Source of the DNA: Brugia malayi
Taxonomy: Eukaryota; Nematoda; Chromadorea; Rhabditida; Onchocercidae
Assembly: GCF_000002995.4 (NCBI RefSeq)
Contig: NW_025062475.1
Span: forward strand, 186,001 to 250,000
Direction of reading: 5' to 3'
Length of the DNA stretch: 64,000 nucleotides
The position numbers and the translations under genes are program-made. The notes below the pieces were generated by a model. That model ran no database searches. It saw only the letters and a list, made by a program, of their open reading frames with translations, and was not told where the DNA came from. Shown here piece after piece: positions 39,501-52,508 of this stretch (position 1 is the first letter of the stretch; every line of letters starts with the position of its first letter).

Positions 39501-42500
39501 TTAATATAAATATAATCAATGATCGGTGCTTTCTTTCTTTTTGTTGTCCTTCAAATGTTATTATTTATCATCTTTTATAATCTGTTCATAATGTTGTGAA
39601 CAGTTCATTGCACACACATATAATACATACATTAATAAATATCAAAAAATTTTGGGGGGGGAGGGGGAGGGGGGTGGGTGAAGGGGGGGTTAAATTGTTT
39701 GTTAAATTTAAAAAAGTTTATAAAATTTTTTTTCATTTAATTAAATATAGTTTAAAATGTTAGATGAAGGAAGAAATTAAATTTTAAATCATTGAAAGAA
39801 AAAAAAAAAATAAGTGTACAAAAGAATCAACAAGAAAGCAAATTAATTTTTAAATTATTCTCAACGATAAATAATTATTCGAATTATAAGAATTATTAAT
39901 GGAAAATGTGTTTAATTTCAATTTGTTATAATCTAAAAAAATTTTTAAGTTTTAATTTGTAATTTATTTAAATACTCATTAATTGATATAATTATAATTA
40001 TTAAAAGTTCATTTCTTTCCTATTATTTATGTATTGTAATAATTTGCAAATGCTTGTATTTGTTTTAAAAATGATAAATCTATGATTTGCTTTTTTTTTA
40101 AAAAAAAAAAAAAAAGAAAAAAATAATAATAACAATAAAAATATGGTAATTTCTAACTTAATTTCAAAGTTAGATATTTTTAAATTAAGTTACATATTTT
40201 TTTAAATTAAATTAAATTTAAATCAAATTATTCTTATTTATATTCCTGATGCTTTTTTATATAATTTAAATAATTCAGATAGTTTACTTTTTTTAATATT
40301 TTATTTATCTATCTTATCCCATTTGATTTATTTATTTTATTCATTTTCTTTTCTTTTTTTTTTTAAAAAAAAAAGCTTTTAATTTTAATTTTTCTAATAT
40401 TTCTAATATTCGTTGCAAACTTTCATTTCTTTTTTCTTTTTTGAAATATTTGTAAAATTTTGATATATTTAGCTAATCAAATTAGATTGATATATTAGTT
40501 AGTAAAATAATATATAAGTTAAAATGAATTACATTTGTAAAAGAAAAAAAAAATTATTTGAAATTAAATTGATGTGTGATAGATATTAGTGACAAGTAAA
40601 GAAGACACATTGAATTAAACTTTTGTTCTTTTGTTGTTCAAAGGTGGAACAACTGCTACCATAGTCTATTAGCTATTAAACAATTTGAAAAAGGTTAAAG
40701 TTAAATTTCACGATGGGTAATAAATTTTGCTAACATTTATATTTCTATCAAATTTAGCATTTACAAATTTACATTCAAAAATTTATTTGCTTAATTTTTC
40801 ACAAAATTTAATATTATACTAATTAAAAAAGGAAAAGAAATGAATTTTTAAATAAATTTTAGGACAAAAAAGAAAAAATTTTTCTTTCTTTTTTTTTTTT
40901 TTTTTTTGACAGTTACAAGAAAAAAAGAAAAAAATGTTTTCAACCGAAAAAAATTCTTTCAAATTTTATGAAAATGTTAAAAAATTCATTCTAACATTTG
41001 TTATTTACACTGAAATTTTAAAAGTTTTTTTTTTTTTTTTTGGAATAAAAATTTTGAATTGATTTTAGTTAGTGACTATGAAAAAAATGTTCAAAATTTT
41101 TAACTAACAAAAAAAAAATATTTCAACAAATAATTAAAATTTTTTTAAAATAATTGAATAAAAATTATAAATTTCAAGCAGAAGTTTAAAATTATAAAAA
41201 AGAAAAAAGAAATATTTATAATTTCAGGTTTGATATAAGTAATACAGATCACGTAATGTCAGTAAAGTTACTCGATCGTGTGACAATTATTTGTCCTTTG
41301 CCAACTACCAATCCACAAATATCATATGAATATACAAAATTATATGCTGTAAGTTTTTTTTTTTTTTTTTTTTTAATTTGTCAATTTTGCAAATTAATGA
41401 AATAAATTTAATTTTAAATATTTGAGAAAAAAAAAAATTTTTTTCTTCAAATTTAATTCTTTTTTGCACTTATTTTAATAAACATTTGTTTGTTTTTTAT
41501 TATTATTGCTTTTTTTTTTTAAAAAAAAAGAATTTATCAAAATTTTTAATTGATTTACAAATTTGAAATGAAATAGTAAATATATTTAAATTAAATTTGA
41601 ATTCTAAATTTTTGAGCTATTTTTACAGTAATGTTAATACAATTATACATTTAATTTGATGATATATTTTAGCATTTCAATTTGTACAATTAATGTCAAA
41701 ATTTATTTCACCAAAATTTATTGAATTTTCAATTTTAAATAATTTTAAATTATCAAAAAAAAAATAAAAAGATTTGCAAAGAAATAATAAATGAATTGAA
41801 GTATTGCTTTTTGCTCATTAAATTTTTTAATGGAATTATTTATTTTTGCATTTAAAATTGATTAGAAATAGCAAATATGCAAGTTTTTTTTTTTTTTTTT
41901 TTGCTATTTATCACTTAATTAATTAAAATTGTATGCAAAACAAAAACAAGAAAATAATTTAAAATAAAATAGCATTTGATAGAAATTAGATTTAAAAAAT
42001 TGTTTTTTTGTGCTCTATTAGCCAAATTACTCATTGATTTTGCTCATTTTGCTATCAATTGCTAATCTGATAAGCATTTAAAATTTAACTTCTGGGATAA
42101 AATTAGCCAGCTAATCTCTTGCTATCAATTGCTGATCTGATAAGATGTTCTGATAAGCATTTAAAATCTAATTTCTTAGATAGTATTAGCCAGCTAATCT
42201 CTTGCTATCAATTGCTGATCTGATAAGATGTTCTGATAAGCATTTAAAGTCTAATTTCTGGAATCTCTTGCTATCATTTCCTTCAACTAAAAAAGAGTGC
42301 AACATTTGAAATCAGTTCATTAAATTCATTAATATTATCTGCTATCAATTGTTTAAAATAAATTGAAATGAAATAGACGACATAAAGTAACGCTAGATTA
42401 TTCGTCTCATCACTATCCCGTTATCATAAATACATTGTCAGATTATTCGTCCCACTATTCCATTATCATAAATACATTGTCAGATTATTCGTCTCACCAT

Positions 42501-44417
42501 TCCATTATCATAAATACATTGTCAGATTATTCGTCTCACCATTCCATTATCATAAATACATTGTCAGATTATTCGTCTCACTATTCCATTATCATAAATA
42601 CATTGTCAGATTATTCGTCTCATCACTATCCCGTTATCATAAATACATTGTCAGATTATTCGTCTCACCATTCCATTATCATAAATACATTGTCAGATTA
42701 TTCGCCTCACTATTCCATTATCATAAATACATTGTCAGATTATTCGTCTCACCATTCCATTATCATAAATACATTGTCAGATTATTCGTCCCACTATTCC
42801 ATTATCATAAATACATTGTCAGATTATTCGTCCCACTATTCCATTATCATAAATACATTGTCAGATTATTCGTCTCACCATTCCATTATTCGAGAGTTCA
42901 ATCCTTCTTCATCAAAGATCTATCAAACTACATAGCAATTGTCCTTAGCTAAATTGTTTGAAGCATCTGTTTAAACCGTATCATTAGATACTACTGTAAA
43001 ATAAATAATCGACATGTGTTTGCCTATTTTGATTGATAGCATTTAAGCTTATTTAGTAGACTTAAACTTAAACTTAGAATTGTATCCTTTGTAACTATGC
43101 AAATAGAAGTGAATAAGCGATAAATGATAAAAGCAATACCGAAAAATGAGATATCAATTTGTAAAATAAAATCTGATATGGATGAGTGAGAATTTTTTTT
43201 TATGGAATAAAAAATACACTGAACTTTTTTCAGTAACTTTTTTTCAAAAAATACACTATCTTTACTAAATTAACTTTTACTTTCACTGATTTTAGATGTT
43301 TACATATACATATTCAAATAAAATAAAATGATTGGATTTTTTTTTTCTTTTTGTCCTTTCATTATTTCATTTCTCTTATATTCTCTCTTTAAAAAATTAA
43401 AAGTTTAATAAAAAAAAACAAAAACTTCGAATCTAACAAAGTGAAATATATTTGATATATGATAACTAATCAATGATTATTGTATTTGCAAAATTTTAGT
43501 AAAATTTGATTTGTTTTTAAAAAAAGTCAATTATTTTTGATATAAAATGCAATCATTGTGTTACATTGATAATTTCTGAACGCATTATTCTTTGAGTACT
43601 GAAAATATTTGGCAAAGCAATAAGATGTATAATGGAATTAATTAACTTATTCTTAATTAATTAACTTATTCTATCATATTATTATATAATTAATGAAATT
43701 GTCTTTTTTTTTTTTTTTTGTTCTAAAATATAGCAAGAATATCATTTTAATTTTTTTTTTAACTTTGAAAAAATTCATAAAATTAAAAAGTATATACTTA
43801 ATTTAGTTTCTGTCCAAAAATTTTAAATTTTGTTTAATTTTTTTTTTCTTTTTCAATCTTTAGAAATTATCTTTTAGCATATCTCAATGAAACTTCCGGT
43901 GTAAATGTAAAATTTGAAATGATAGGAAAGTGATTGTGAAAGTTTTGGTTTATAGTAATGTCATAAACCGATCAAAGAGCTCATAAAATCGACAAAATTA
44001 TTGCTTGTTGATCCTTGGGATTAATTACTATTTCTCGATACATTTCTATTTAATTCATTCCCTCTCTCTCTCCCTCTCTCTCTCTCTGCCCCTCTCTCTC
44101 TCTCCACTTCTCTCTTTACAAACTATTACAATACGGTCAATAAACCACCGGTAAAATTGTTTGTTAAATGACTAAAAGATAATAAATTGGTTGGGTTATG
44201 CACTTTTATCATTTTATTCCGTCTCTCTTTGACCTTTCATTTTATTTTATACATTTATTAATTTGAAGTATGAAAAAAAAAGAGAAAGATGGAATGAATT
44301 AAAATTAAAAAACAGGATCAGGAATGATATTATTTCAGGTAAAGAAGAAAAAAGAAAAATCAAGAAGAATAAATGAATTTTTAATTTATTTTCCCTCTCT
44401 TTGTCATTACAAACTAC

Positions 44418-44451
<34 letters not shown>

Positions 44452-47204
44452 ACAAATATTGAAATAAAATGAAAGGTCAAAAGGTAAAGAAGTAAATGAT
44501 AAAAAATATATGAATGCAATCAATTTTAAAGCTTTTATTTTTAGTGATTTAAATTATTTTAATTTTTTATATCTAAATTTAAAAATTGTCAAATATCACA
44601 CTGTACTACCTCAGCTATACTGTATGTTGACAAATAAATTAATAAATAAACAACAACAACAAAAAAAAAAATTAAATTAAACATAAAAATTATTATTTTA
44701 GTTTTATTTTATTTATCCTACAAAAAAAAAAAAAAAATTTTTTTTTTTTAAGGTATCACAAAATGGTTATGAAAATTGTCAATTGTTAAATGAAAGATTA
44801 ATTGGTGTTTGTCAAACTCCAAGACAACAATCCTCAATCAGTATTGTTTTTCGAGATTTCTCACCACTTCCCGGTGCATTAGAATTCAAACCAGGCCACA
44901 GTTATTATTTTATCAGTAAGTCTTTCTCTTTTTTTTTTTTTTTTCAAGAAAATGAAAATTTATTTTTTTTTAAATTTTAATTATGAATAAATTAATTATA
45001 ATTTGAAATAGTTGCATAGAAAAGTAAAAAATAAATTAGCAATTATAAATGTTAAAAATGTAATTATTTCAAAATTTTAATTTCTTTATAAAAAATAACA
45101 AGGAAATATACTATTTGCACTTTTATTGTCTAAATTTAACATTTAACCTTGCTCATTGATAATTTCTAATGAAATTCATGAAAGAATGAAAATAAAAAAA
45201 AAAAAAAATGTCACATTTATGCCACATTTAACTTTTAATGAAAATTATTTCACAAAATAAAAATTGAGAGGAAGTGAAATGTGCCATTGTCACAGAATTG
45301 AACGATCGTTCAATTGAGGGAAATGGAAAGAATATCGATCATTCGAGAATATCAATTATTATTCGAGAATATTGATTATTCGCATTTCATTTTCCTCTTT
45401 TCTTTTTTTTTTAAAAAAAAAATTGCTAATTTTAATATTGCGCAAAAAAAAAAAAGCGCAAATGTATTATTATTTGATTTTATATTATGTAATAAATATT
45501 AGTATTTTTGCTCTAAAAATTTTTTTTTTCATAATTAAAGTTTTTTTTTTTTTTTTTTTTATTCAAAAAAATTTGAAAGAAAAAAGTGAAAATTTTCGTG
45601 AGAATATTGAAATTTAATCCTTTTGAATTGCAGCATTTTATGATAGAAAAAAGTTTTTTTTTTTTTCAAAATTTCCTATTAAATTTTTTAAATTCTTTAC
45701 ATTTTGTCATTTTTGTAGTCTAACTTTGCCACTTTTGTAAGCTAACTCGAACATCTGAATTTTATAACATAATTTTTTGCTATAAAATTACATTCGCTGA
45801 TATAATCCAAATAAAGTTGTAAAATTTGAAATGAATTTTCTAATTTTAATTACTGACAAAAATATCGTTTTATCATATACTTCATATCTTATCAGTAAAA
45901 TTAAATGATTGTTTCTTTGCAAAAAACTCAAATAAAAGCAAAATGTAGTTTTAACTTTTTTTTCCAAATAAAAAAATAATGTAATTTTAATTTGAAAATA
46001 CTCAAAAAAAAAAGTAAAAATGAATATTAAAATGTTAATTAGAAAATTTGAAAATACTCAGAAAAATAAAAATGAGTGTTAAAATGATAATCAGAAAAAA
46101 AAAATTTAATTCATATTTATAATCATTTAAATTATTTGATAAAAGAACAAACTTTAATATATTATAACATAAATTTGTAATGTATTATATTGTCTAATTT
46201 TCGAATAAATTTAAATAATTTTTATTAAATTTTTTTTTTTTTGTCCAAAATTTTTTCACAAAATTTAATTTGAAATAAAGCACAAATCTGTTATCATCAA
46301 AAGATGATTAGCATTCACTTATTAATGATATTATTAATATATTGTTTGATTTTTATGGTTGTCGGTACATTTGCGCTCAAGATGCGCATAAGATTTAGAA
46401 CAGATGTTTTTTTTACCAATTGCGCAACAATTCTTTTTTCTTTTATTTTCATTTAGTACTATTAATAATCAAAGAAAATAATCCTTTAATGAGACCACAA
46501 AAGGAGAAAAGCTAAGCATTAAAATGAAAGAAAGAAAAAAAAAATGAGAATAATTAGTCTAATATAATTGTTAAAATTAATTTTAAAAAAATTTTGTAAT
46601 AATTAAAAAAAAAAAAATTTAATTTTTTTTCATTTTTACAATTATTTTGTGATAAATTTCTTTCATTTTTGCATTTGTTTTAGTAGAATAAAATTTATTA
46701 AATGAAAAAAAAAAAAAAAATCGAAATTTATTAATATATTAACAAAAAAAAAAAACTTTTTTTATTTATTAATAAATTTTTTTTTTTTTTTTTTTTTTTA
46801 TTTAATATTGAAAAATAAAGAAAAGGAAGGAATGGAATCAATCATTTCACATATTTCATTCTTTCCACTATAACTGACCTTGGGTCATCAATGTCCACCA
46901 CTCTGATGTCCACTTTCTTACATTCTTTACATTTTCTCATTCCTTTTAAATAATACACAGAAAAAAAAAAAAGATAAATCACAGATGGTTAAATTTCTTT
47001 TTTTTTTTTTCATTCTTTTATTTATTTTAAATAATTACCTCATAAAAAAGAGAGGGAAAGGGAAAGAGAGAGAGAGAAAAAGTTATTGAAAAATTTTTAT
47101 AAAATAATTCTGAGTTAATAACCTGAATTAATTTAATACTTTTCAAAGAAATATTAAAAATATTTTCACTTATTAATCAGAGAATATCGTTATAAATGGA
47201 TTAG

Positions 47205-47240
<36 letters not shown>

Positions 47241-50200
47241 TTTTAGCAATTAGTTTGTTTATTTTTTAATTCATTGAAAAATTTGAATAAAAATTTTGAG
47301 TATTCGTATAGTTAGGCAAAATTTAAATTAGTGAATTAATTTAAAATAAGAAAAATTAATGAATTTTGATTAATTAAAGAATGTTAAATTAAAATTTTTT
47401 TGTTTATAAAAGAATTTCTTAAATCAAAATTGAATGTAAATCAAAAATTTTCAACTACTGTGAAATTTTAAAATTTGATAAAGAAAGAAAATAAAAAACA
47501 TTTGTTTTGTTTTTTTCAGCTACTTCAGATGGTACCAAAAAAGGTATCGATAGGCGATCCGGTGGTCTATGTGCTACTGAACATATGAAAATTAAATTTG
47601 AAATTCAATCAGGTAATACTTTTTTTTTTTTTTTTTTTAAAAAAAATGAGATACAAAAAAAGTTTTTAATGGAAAGAGAAATTTTGATGTATTATTATTG
47701 CGATATTCAATTTGGAAATTTCTTTTACTTTTATTTGAAATGGATTAAAATGATAATACCTTGGATATTAAATTACCTGTAGATGAGATTGTAATAAAAA
47801 TGCAAAAAAACAAATGAAATGAATTACTTATCAATTGATGGGTTAATGTCATATCAGAGTATGATGAGTATCAGTAGTATCAGTAAATAAGTAAGTACTC
47901 AAGTATATATGTTAATGCCAATCAAATAATATTCAAATGAACAGGTGTAACTGACTAACAGGAACACTTGTTCTCTTTTATCATCTATTTGCCCGTAAAT
48001 TAAGGGTTTAATTATTTTAACAACCTGATAAATATGTGATAACCTAATTACATACTTTACTTTATCAACCTGATAAATATGTGATAACCTAATTACATAT
48101 CTTAATTTATCAATCTGATAAACTTGTGATAATTCAATTACATCCTTTACTTTATCAACCTGATAAATATGTGATAAGCTAGTTACATCCTTTATTTTAA
48201 CAACCCGAAAAATTTGTAATAATCTAATTACATACTTTAAATTCTAACAAATAAATTTGATGATCTGATTGCCATCTTCAAATTAAGCCATTTTAATTGC
48301 TCTTATAAAATCTCTTTGAAAAGTGCAATGAAATAAATAAGATAGTACGACGATATTAATTTTAATTTGTCATACTATAATGTTAATAGAGGGAACAACG
48401 AATAATATTTGAATATATTCAATAACAATTTAAATATGTAAATAAACAAACACACAGACACAGACATACACAAACATACATACACACACATACATATTTC
48501 AAGTTTAATTCAATTCATTGTTATAAACCAAGGACAATTATTTATTCATTTATGTACTATTTAATGACAGTAGCTTATTGTTAATGTTATTGTTGTTGTT
48601 TTATTGTTATTGCGTTGTTGTTGTTGTTTTGTTGTTGTCGTTGTTGTTTCATTGAAACATTTTGTCGTAAATTCTTGAGCAAATTTGAGAAAGAGAGAAA
48701 GAAATATTATAGAAAGATTCCAAAATACATTTGAAATAAAATGAAATAATTTAATTCAAAGATTTGGGGAAAAGTTATGCAAAATAACAAAAATAAATTT
48801 ATTTAGCATAGCTAATACTGATGAAATAAGTCAATAAGGATGCTAATCAATAATAAATTCCATTTTAAAAATTTCATTTTACATATTCTTTATATGTTTG
48901 TTAAAAAATTTCACATTTTAAAAATTATTTATATTTGATTTTGCACTAAGAAATCGTTTGAAATTATAATGTATGTGCATATATGTTTAAAAGTTTATAA
49001 TTTAATTCATATTAAAATTTCCATTTAATTTAAATTCAATTCTAAAAATGTTTAAATTTAAATTGGATTTAAAGAAAAGAAAAAAAAAAAAACGATTGCA
49101 AATATTTTAAATTCTTTCAATAAATGTATTATTATTATTTATTTAAAAATACAAAATGAATATTAGCTAAAAATCAATTAAATGCAAAAAGCTTTAGCTA
49201 AAAATTATAAATAATGAGCCCAATTAGAATGCAACAATAATAAATTATATTATTTATTATTGTTGTCCTTCCATTTCTTTCTTAATTTTCTGCACTATTT
49301 ATTTAATTAAATAAATAGTACTTCAATGAATAAATAAATGACATACTACAGTGTAGTTTGTTTTACTACATAACTTAATTCTAGTTGCTAATTTATAATG
49401 AACTAAACTAGTTTCAAAAATAAATAATAAATTTACAATTTCATTCTATTCCAAATTATTTAAAAAATTTATTATTCAAAATTTATTATTTAAAAGTAGT
49501 TCTTTAAAATTTATTATTTAACGAATGATAAAAAGACAATTTAAAGTTTTAATTTTTAATCCTTAAGAACCTTTGCAATCATAAACAAATACGAGAGAGA
49601 GAGAGACAGAGAGAGAGAGAAATCTTCTTATATGGATTAATTTAAAATTAATGAATACCATAAGTATGATAGAAATCTAGAAAATTATGCTAATTTCAAG
49701 GTCTTTTCGTTGACAATTTATCATTCTAGTAGTCAATATATTTTGTGTTTTATAAATAAATACAACCTCATTAATGTAAAATTTTAATTTTATAATTTGA
49801 AAATTTTTTTCTTTTTCAATTTACATTGCACTGAGGGAGAGAGAGAGAAACAGAGAGAGAGAGAGAGAGAGAAAAAAAATGTTGAATTAATGACAGAAAA
49901 AAAAAATAAAAAAAAATATAAATTAAATTCAAATCAATAACAAAGATTAAGAAATGAAATGAAATGAAATGATTTAAAATAATTCACAAAAAATTTGATA
50001 TTAATATAAATTAAAATAAATTTTTACAGATCGTGATGATAATAATCTCAATGATTACTTTGAACCTTCAAGTGCTCATTTTAGGCATCGATTACAGTAA
50101 GTTTTTTTTTTTTTTTTTGTTTTCTTTTTGTAGAATTAATAATTAATTTTACAAATTAATAAACAAATTTTAAATCTAAAAATATTTTAAAAAAACCATT

Positions 50201-51636
50201 AAAATTTTCGAAATTATTAGATATTGCGTAGAAAAAAAAAATTGATAAATAAATTCGAAGCTAAAAATATTTTTAAAACTATTTGTTATTTATTGAAATT
50301 TTTGAATTTATAAAATATTGCACAAAAATGTTGAGATTTTGTTTTGTTTATTTTATTTTCATTCTTTCTCTCAGATTTTGAAAATGAAAATTTCATTCAA
50401 GAATATTACACATCAACAATTTTTGTCAATTATAATTAGTACTCTTGAGTTAAGAGTTAATTTAATTTTAGTTTTATTGTCTGATTGATTGTCTGTACTC
50501 TCATTAATTCAACCAACAATAATTATAGAAATGGAAGAGGGAAATAACTTAAAATGAGAGTAAATTTAGTATTATTAATATATAAATATGAAATATGAAG
50601 TATAAATTTTTTTGATGTAATTTTTGTTCTATAAAAAGTTATAAAATCTTTTATTTTTTTGTTTTTTTTTTTAATTTGAATAAAAATTTAGTTTAGTATT
50701 ATTAATATATAAATATGAAATATAAATTTTTTTGATGTAATTTTTGTTTGTAAAAACTCATAAAATATTTTTTTTTTTTTTTAATTTGAACAAAAATTTA
50801 AGAATTTTTTTTCAAATTAAATTAGAAAATTGAAATAATAAATTTACAGGAATTCAGCCGAAGTATCAACACCATTATTGTATATAATTCATACTAGTGA
50901 TTCATCATCAGCTGAAGGTTATGCAATATCAGATGATGATAATGATGATGATGGTTAGTTATTGAAATTTTAATTCTTATAAAAATAATTATTTATTTAT
51001 TTTTTAACTTTTAATTCTAATTTATAAATTGCATTCATTTTTAATTACACATTTATTTTTATTCCTTTTAATGTTTAATTATGTTTTATAAAGTTTTTTA
51101 ATCACATTTATAATTTATTCCCTAACTTTTAATTATAATTTATAAATTTTATTCTTAATTACACACTTATTTTTATTTTTTTAACTTTTTAATTACATTT
51201 ATAAAATTTTTAATTACATTTATAAATTACACCTATTATTTTTATTCTTTTTTTTTTAATTTTTAATTATATTTATGAAAAACTTTAATTACACATATTT
51301 TTATTCTTTTTTAATGTTTAATTACATTTTATAAAGTTTTTTTTTTTTAATCACACTTATAAATTACAGCTTTTTTTTTTAATTTCTTATTTTTTAATTA
51401 CATTTATAAAGTTTTTTTTAATTACACTGATTTTTCTTTTTTTCAACTTTTAATTACATTTATAAAAATTTTTAAATTATATTGAAACTCAATTTTTAAT
51501 TACACTTAATGTTCAATGAATGAATGAATGAAATTTTTGAAATAAATTAATAAATGCAAAAATGATAGATAGATAATGATAAATAGATACATTAATGATA
51601 ATAATTAATGATTATTAAAATATGAACAAGAAAAAA

Positions 51637-51677
<41 letters not shown>

Positions 51678-52508
51678 GCTATAGTAGTACAAATCATTTC
51701 ATCAAATAAAAAGGGATACCGCTTTTTGTAATATGAGCATAATGACAGATGATATTCAAATTATAATCGATTATTTTAACACCTGCTCATTGATTAATCT
51801 AAATTATTAAATGAACAAAAAATATTTTAATAAATGATGAGCTAATTAATTGGGATTATTTCCTTTTTTTTTTTTTTTTTTTTCTTCAATTTATCTTCAT
51901 TATAAAATATATATTTTTAAAATTATAATTTAACAAATATTACAAATGGTTAAAAAAATAAAGAAAGAAAGAAAGAAACGATATTGCATAAATATTTTAT
52001 TATTATTATTGGTGAAAAATAAATTAAAATCTTTTTTTTTTTTTATTACAAAAATTTTAGGCGAATTAATTAATCAGTTATATTATAAAAAATGTATTAT
52101 GAATTATTTTTTTTTTTTTTTTATATTTTTATTTAGATATTTTATTATTAATTATTATTATTACTGAACAATAAATTAAATTTCTCTTTTTTATTTATCA
52201 CAAAAATTTTGACAAGCAAATATTTCTCTTTTTTTTTTATTGTAATTTTAAATTATAATAGATGAATGAATTAATCAGTTATATTATAAAAATGTGTTAT
52301 GAATTATTTAAAAGATATTTTTGAGAGAATAAAAATTTTGAAAAAAATTTATATTAAGAGAATTAATTACTAATTTTTAATATTCTTTTTCTTCATTAAT
52401 TTTTTTTTGTTCTTTGCAGAAGGTGGTGGTGCAGCTTGCAATTATCAATTGAATTTATCATTAACAGCAATAACATTGATAATTTTGTATTTTATCACAA
52501 TTGCATAA
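30579..52508 (+). CDS. GPI-anchored ephrin (Eph receptor ligand), seven exons
   Basis: Exons 30579-30688, 41228-41348, 44753-44915, 47520-47612, 50030-50096, 50850-50953 and 52420-52508 join in phase to 248 residues. Residues 1-23 are a signal peptide (MLINLIILLLL core). The ephrin receptor-binding fold follows: RRLPDIYWNSTNQMFD, cysteines 59, 86, 97 and 149 at the spacing of the two conserved disulfides, VFRDFSPLPGALEFKPG, YYFIS and the TSDG loop. After the fold comes a linker rich in Ser and Asp. The end is GGGAACNYQ followed by about 19 hydrophobic residues and no cytosolic tail, a GPI-anchor signal; nematode ephrins are of this type. NST near residue 31 is a likely N-glycan site. Ephrins signal by cell contact to the Eph kinase (VAB-1 in C. 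elegans) during neural and epidermal morphogenesis. Which of the worm ephrins this is cannot be told. Introns fill 97% of the gene. Confidence 0.95.
32162..32350. repeat. 94-bp direct duplication in ephrin intron 1
   Basis: Two adjacent copies beginning ACGGCTAAATTACTAAAA at about 32163 and 32257. They differ at several bases in their last third. Confidence 0.8.
35700..35845. repeat. TTA/CTA trinucleotide microsatellite
   Basis: ATTATTATT and ACTACTACT runs alternate over about 145 bp inside ephrin intron 1. Confidence 0.85.
37770..37985. promoter_or_regulatory. Higher-complexity patch with palindrome and TTATCA cluster
   Basis: This patch in ephrin intron 1 is less A/T-simple than its flanks. 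AAAAGGATGACA and TGTCATTCCTTTT (37814-37839) form a near-perfect palindrome with a one-base bulge. TTATCA occurs four times between about 37912 and 37966. It is a candidate intronic enhancer with GATA-type sites, by inference. Confidence 0.3.
39654..39689 (+). other. G-rich tract, G-quadruplex candidate
   Basis: Five G runs of 8, 5, 6, 3 and 7 bases are separated by 1-4 bases on the sense strand of ephrin intron 1. This meets the usual four-run quadruplex rule and is the only such tract I noticed in the window. Confidence 0.8.
42045..42280. repeat. 83-bp minisatellite, about 2.4 copies, with paired TGATAA
   Basis: Units beginning AAGCATTTAAA at about 42072, 42155 and 42238 contain TTAGCCAGCTAATCTCTTGC, then TATCAATTGCTGATCTGATA, and end in AAGATGTTCTGATAAGC. 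Each full unit holds two TGATAAG words 13 bp apart. The third copy is cut short. Confidence 0.85.
42393..42892. repeat. 42/45-bp minisatellite, about 12 copies, one TTATCA per unit
   Basis: Repeating unit GATTATTCGTCTCACCATTC, then CATTATCATAAATACATTGT and CA. Two units carry a 3-bp longer form (TCATCACTATCCCG). Both lengths are multiples of three, so a 166-codon frame (42435-42935) runs through; it is an array artefact and not a protein gene. Confidence 0.92.
44916..47519 (+). other. Ephrin intron 3
   Basis: GTAAGT donor, TTTTTTCAG acceptor. A/T-rich simple sequence with a TA repeat at 47208-47236. Nothing else recognised. Confidence 0.75.
47613..50029 (+). other. Ephrin intron 4, with a 45-bp minisatellite
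   Basis: GTAATA donor, TTTTACAG acceptor. It contains the 45-bp repeat array, a CA/CATA repeat (48450-48500), a TTG trinucleotide run (48585-48650) and AG microsatellites (49595-49620, 49835-49875). Confidence 0.75.
48016..48240. repeat. 45-bp minisatellite, five copies, rich in TTATCA/TGATAA
   Basis: Diverged copies of TTTATCAACCTGATAAATAT, then GTGATAACCTAATTACATAC, then TTTAC. Well-kept units hold TTATCA-ACC-TGATAA (an inverted pair) plus a further TGATAA. The last unit has lost most of these words. Confidence 0.88.
50565..50812. repeat. Direct duplication of about 127 bp in ephrin intron 5
   Basis: TTTAGTATTATTAATATATA and the following GATGTAATTTTTGTT segment occur twice, at about 50565 and 50692, with small indels in the homopolymers. 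Confidence 0.7.
50954..52419 (+). other. Ephrin intron 6, diffuse repeat and AG microsatellite
   Basis: At 51000-51500, a degenerate element of roughly 40-60 bp (TTTTTAATTACATTTATAAA with T-rich flanks) recurs many times. An AG run lies at 51640-51674. GTTAGT donor, TTTGCAG acceptor. Confidence 0.65.

Larger units (their letters stand above)
30689..41227 (+). other. Ephrin intron 1, 10.5 kb
   Basis: GTAAGT donor and ATTTCAG acceptor. The intron is A/T-rich, with CT microsatellites (34018-34055, 35178-35213, 35330-35380, 39098-39135), TTA repeats (35700-35840), a 94-bp duplication, a G-rich tract and two higher-complexity patches (37320-37400 and 37770-37985). No nested gene was recognised. 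Confidence 0.8.
41349..44752 (+). other. Ephrin intron 2, with two minisatellites
   Basis: GTAAGT donor and an A/T-rich TTTAAG acceptor. The intron holds poly-A/T runs, the 83-bp and 42-45-bp repeats listed separately, and CT microsatellites at 44060-44105 and 44420-44452. No other gene seen. Confidence 0.75.

Noticed and set aside
42435..42935. 166-codon open frame of Ser-Asp-Tyr-Ile-Asn repeats
   Set aside because: It runs exactly through the 42/45-bp minisatellite; unit lengths divisible by three keep it open. No start context, domain or splice sites.
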